A stretch of DNA of 64,000 nucleotides, taken from the NCBI RefSeq assembly GCF_007827795.1, contig NZ_VITI01000003.1, forward strand, positions 280,090 through 344,089. Direction: 5' to 3'. Below, one piece after another: positions 63,166-64,000 of the stretch. The stretch comes from Azospirillum brasilense (GTDB lineage Bacteria; Pseudomonadota; Alphaproteobacteria; Azospirillales; Azospirillaceae). The notes beneath the pieces are model-generated. The model had not been told where the DNA came from, ran no database searches, and worked only from the letters and a program-made list of their open reading frames with translations. How positions within the stretch are numbered: position 1 is the first letter of the stretch; every line of letters begins with the position of its first letter. The translations under genes were made by a program, and so were the position numbers.

Positions 63166-64000
63166 TGACCGAGACGCCTCTCCTCGACGTCCGCAACCTG
63201 ACCATCGACCTGCCGCGCGGCGCCGACCGCCCGCACGCGGTCGAGGACCTGACCTTCACGCTGGAGCCCGGGGAAATCCTCTGCGTGGTCGGCGAGTCCG
63301 GGTCGGGCAAGTCGATGACCGCGCACGCCGTGATGGGCCTGCTGCCCAAGGCGGTGACGGTGTCGTCCGGCGAAATCCGCCACCAGGGCACCAATGTGTT
63401 CAGCCTGCCGGAGCGCGAGCAGCGCGCGCTTCGCGGCGGCCGCATCGCCATGATCTTCCAGGAGCCGATGACGGCGCTGAACCCGCTGATGCGGGTCGGT
63501 GACCAGATCGACGAGGTGCTGCGCTACCACACCACGCTCAATCGCGCCGCCCGCCGGGCGCGCGTGGTGGAGCTTCTCGCCTCCGTCGGCCTGCCGGAGC
63601 CGGACCATCTGCGCCGCAGCTACCCGTTCCGCCTGTCGGGCGGCCAGCGCCAGCGCGTGATGATCGCCATGGCGCTGGCGGTGGAGCCGGATATCCTGAT
63701 CGCCGACGAGCCGACGACCGCGCTCGACGTCACCACCCAGAAGCAGATCCTGGAGCTGATCCAGGACATCCAGGCCAAGCGCCGCATGGGCGTGATGTTC
63801 ATCACCCACGACTTCGGCGTGGTGGCGGAGATCGCCCACCGCGTGGCGGTGATGCAACGCGGCCGGATCGTCGAGATCGGCACCGCCGAGGAGGTCCTGA
63901 ACCGGCCACAGCATCCCTACACCCGCCAGCTCATCGCCGCCGTCCCGCACCTGATCGAGCACCGCGAGGACTTCACCCGCGCGCGCCAGCCGGTGCTGAC
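63165..64000 (+). CDS. ABC peptide-type ATP-binding protein (DppD-like), 3' end outside window
   Basis: The frame opens at ATG 63165, overlapping the permease stop by one base, and stays open to the window end (278 codons). Walker [11 protein letters not shown]-loop [11 protein letters not shown], signature LSGGQRQR, Walker [14 protein letters not shown]-loop FITHDFGVV, and the [11 protein letters not shown] peptide-ATPase C-motif are present. It may continue as a fused DppD-DppF double ATPase; this cannot be judged here. Confidence 0.93.
   Translation, partial: MTETPLLDVRNLTIDLPRGADRPHAVEDLTFTLEPGEILCVVGESGSGKSMTAHAVMGLLPKAVTVSSGEIRHQGTNVFSLPEREQRALRGGRIAMIFQEPMTALNPLMRVGDQIDEVLRYHTTLNRAARRARVVELLASVGLPEPDHLRRSYPFRLSGGQRQRVMIAMALAVEPDILIADEPTTALDVTTQKQILELIQDIQAKRRMGVMFITHDFGVVAEIAHRVAVMQRGRIVEIGTAEEVLNRPQHPYTRQLIAAVPHLIEHREDFTRARQPVL

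Overview
The window is very GC-rich, densely coded DNA with strong third-position GC bias. Gene content points to an alphaproteobacterium of the Azospirillum / Rhodospirillales type: many ABC uptake systems, RNase J, an Anbu proteasome-like subunit, a sigma-54 promoter and a large exopolysaccharide locus. The genus is an inference from gene content; no rRNA or tRNA gene is visible. Both ends cut genes: an amidohydrolase on the left and a peptide ABC ATPase on the right.

Left part (1-13953), transport and catabolism. A minus-strand operon (substrate-binding protein, permease, ATPase, TRZ/ATZ-type amidohydrolase) faces a divergent GntR/FCD regulator, with a perfect ATTGTATACAAT dyad between them. 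A structured intergenic region, a tiny hydrophilic protein and an orphan Anbu gene follow. Next comes a polyamine/iron-type ABC operon behind a canonical -24/-12 (sigma-54) promoter. It is followed by a 5-hydroxyisourate-hydrolase-like gene, an MFS transporter and an amidase.

Middle part (14067-31368), signalling and housekeeping. This holds a hybrid sensor kinase, a 62-residue protein with a palindrome inside its promoter, a degenerate patatin, a methyltransferase, RNase J, a low-complexity Tyr/Gly-rich BON protein, a GH15 glucoamylase-like enzyme and a secreted beta-helix protein. It ends in four related regulators (three LuxR-type and one receiver-only) whose receivers all appear to lack the phospho-acceptor Asp.

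Polysaccharide locus (31490-56673). Two minus-strand units make nucleotide sugars, the priming transferase and some transferases (uxs, PHPT transferase, epimerase, GT26; then GT4, epimerase, epimerase, ugd). They share an upstream motif. A plus-strand unit encodes the Wzc-like kinase, an oxidoreductase-epimerase fusion, flippase, GT4, polymerase and a second GT4. WecE follows, preceded by a wrecked wbqC and an IS630 remnant. A 944-residue beta-helix/Ig/CBM60 protein, paralogous to the one at 25811, closes the locus. Together these describe a Wzx/Wzy-type exopolysaccharide pathway, probably containing glucuronate and xylose, flanked by two candidate polysaccharide-active beta-helix proteins. 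No Wza-type outer-membrane exporter is present in the window.

Right part (56993-64000). A LysR regulator is divergent from an M20 peptidase/deacylase and an Opp/Dpp-type ABC operon. In all three ABC operons the gap between the binding-protein gene and the next permease gene carries a CCCTCCCC/GGGGAGGG-type hairpin.
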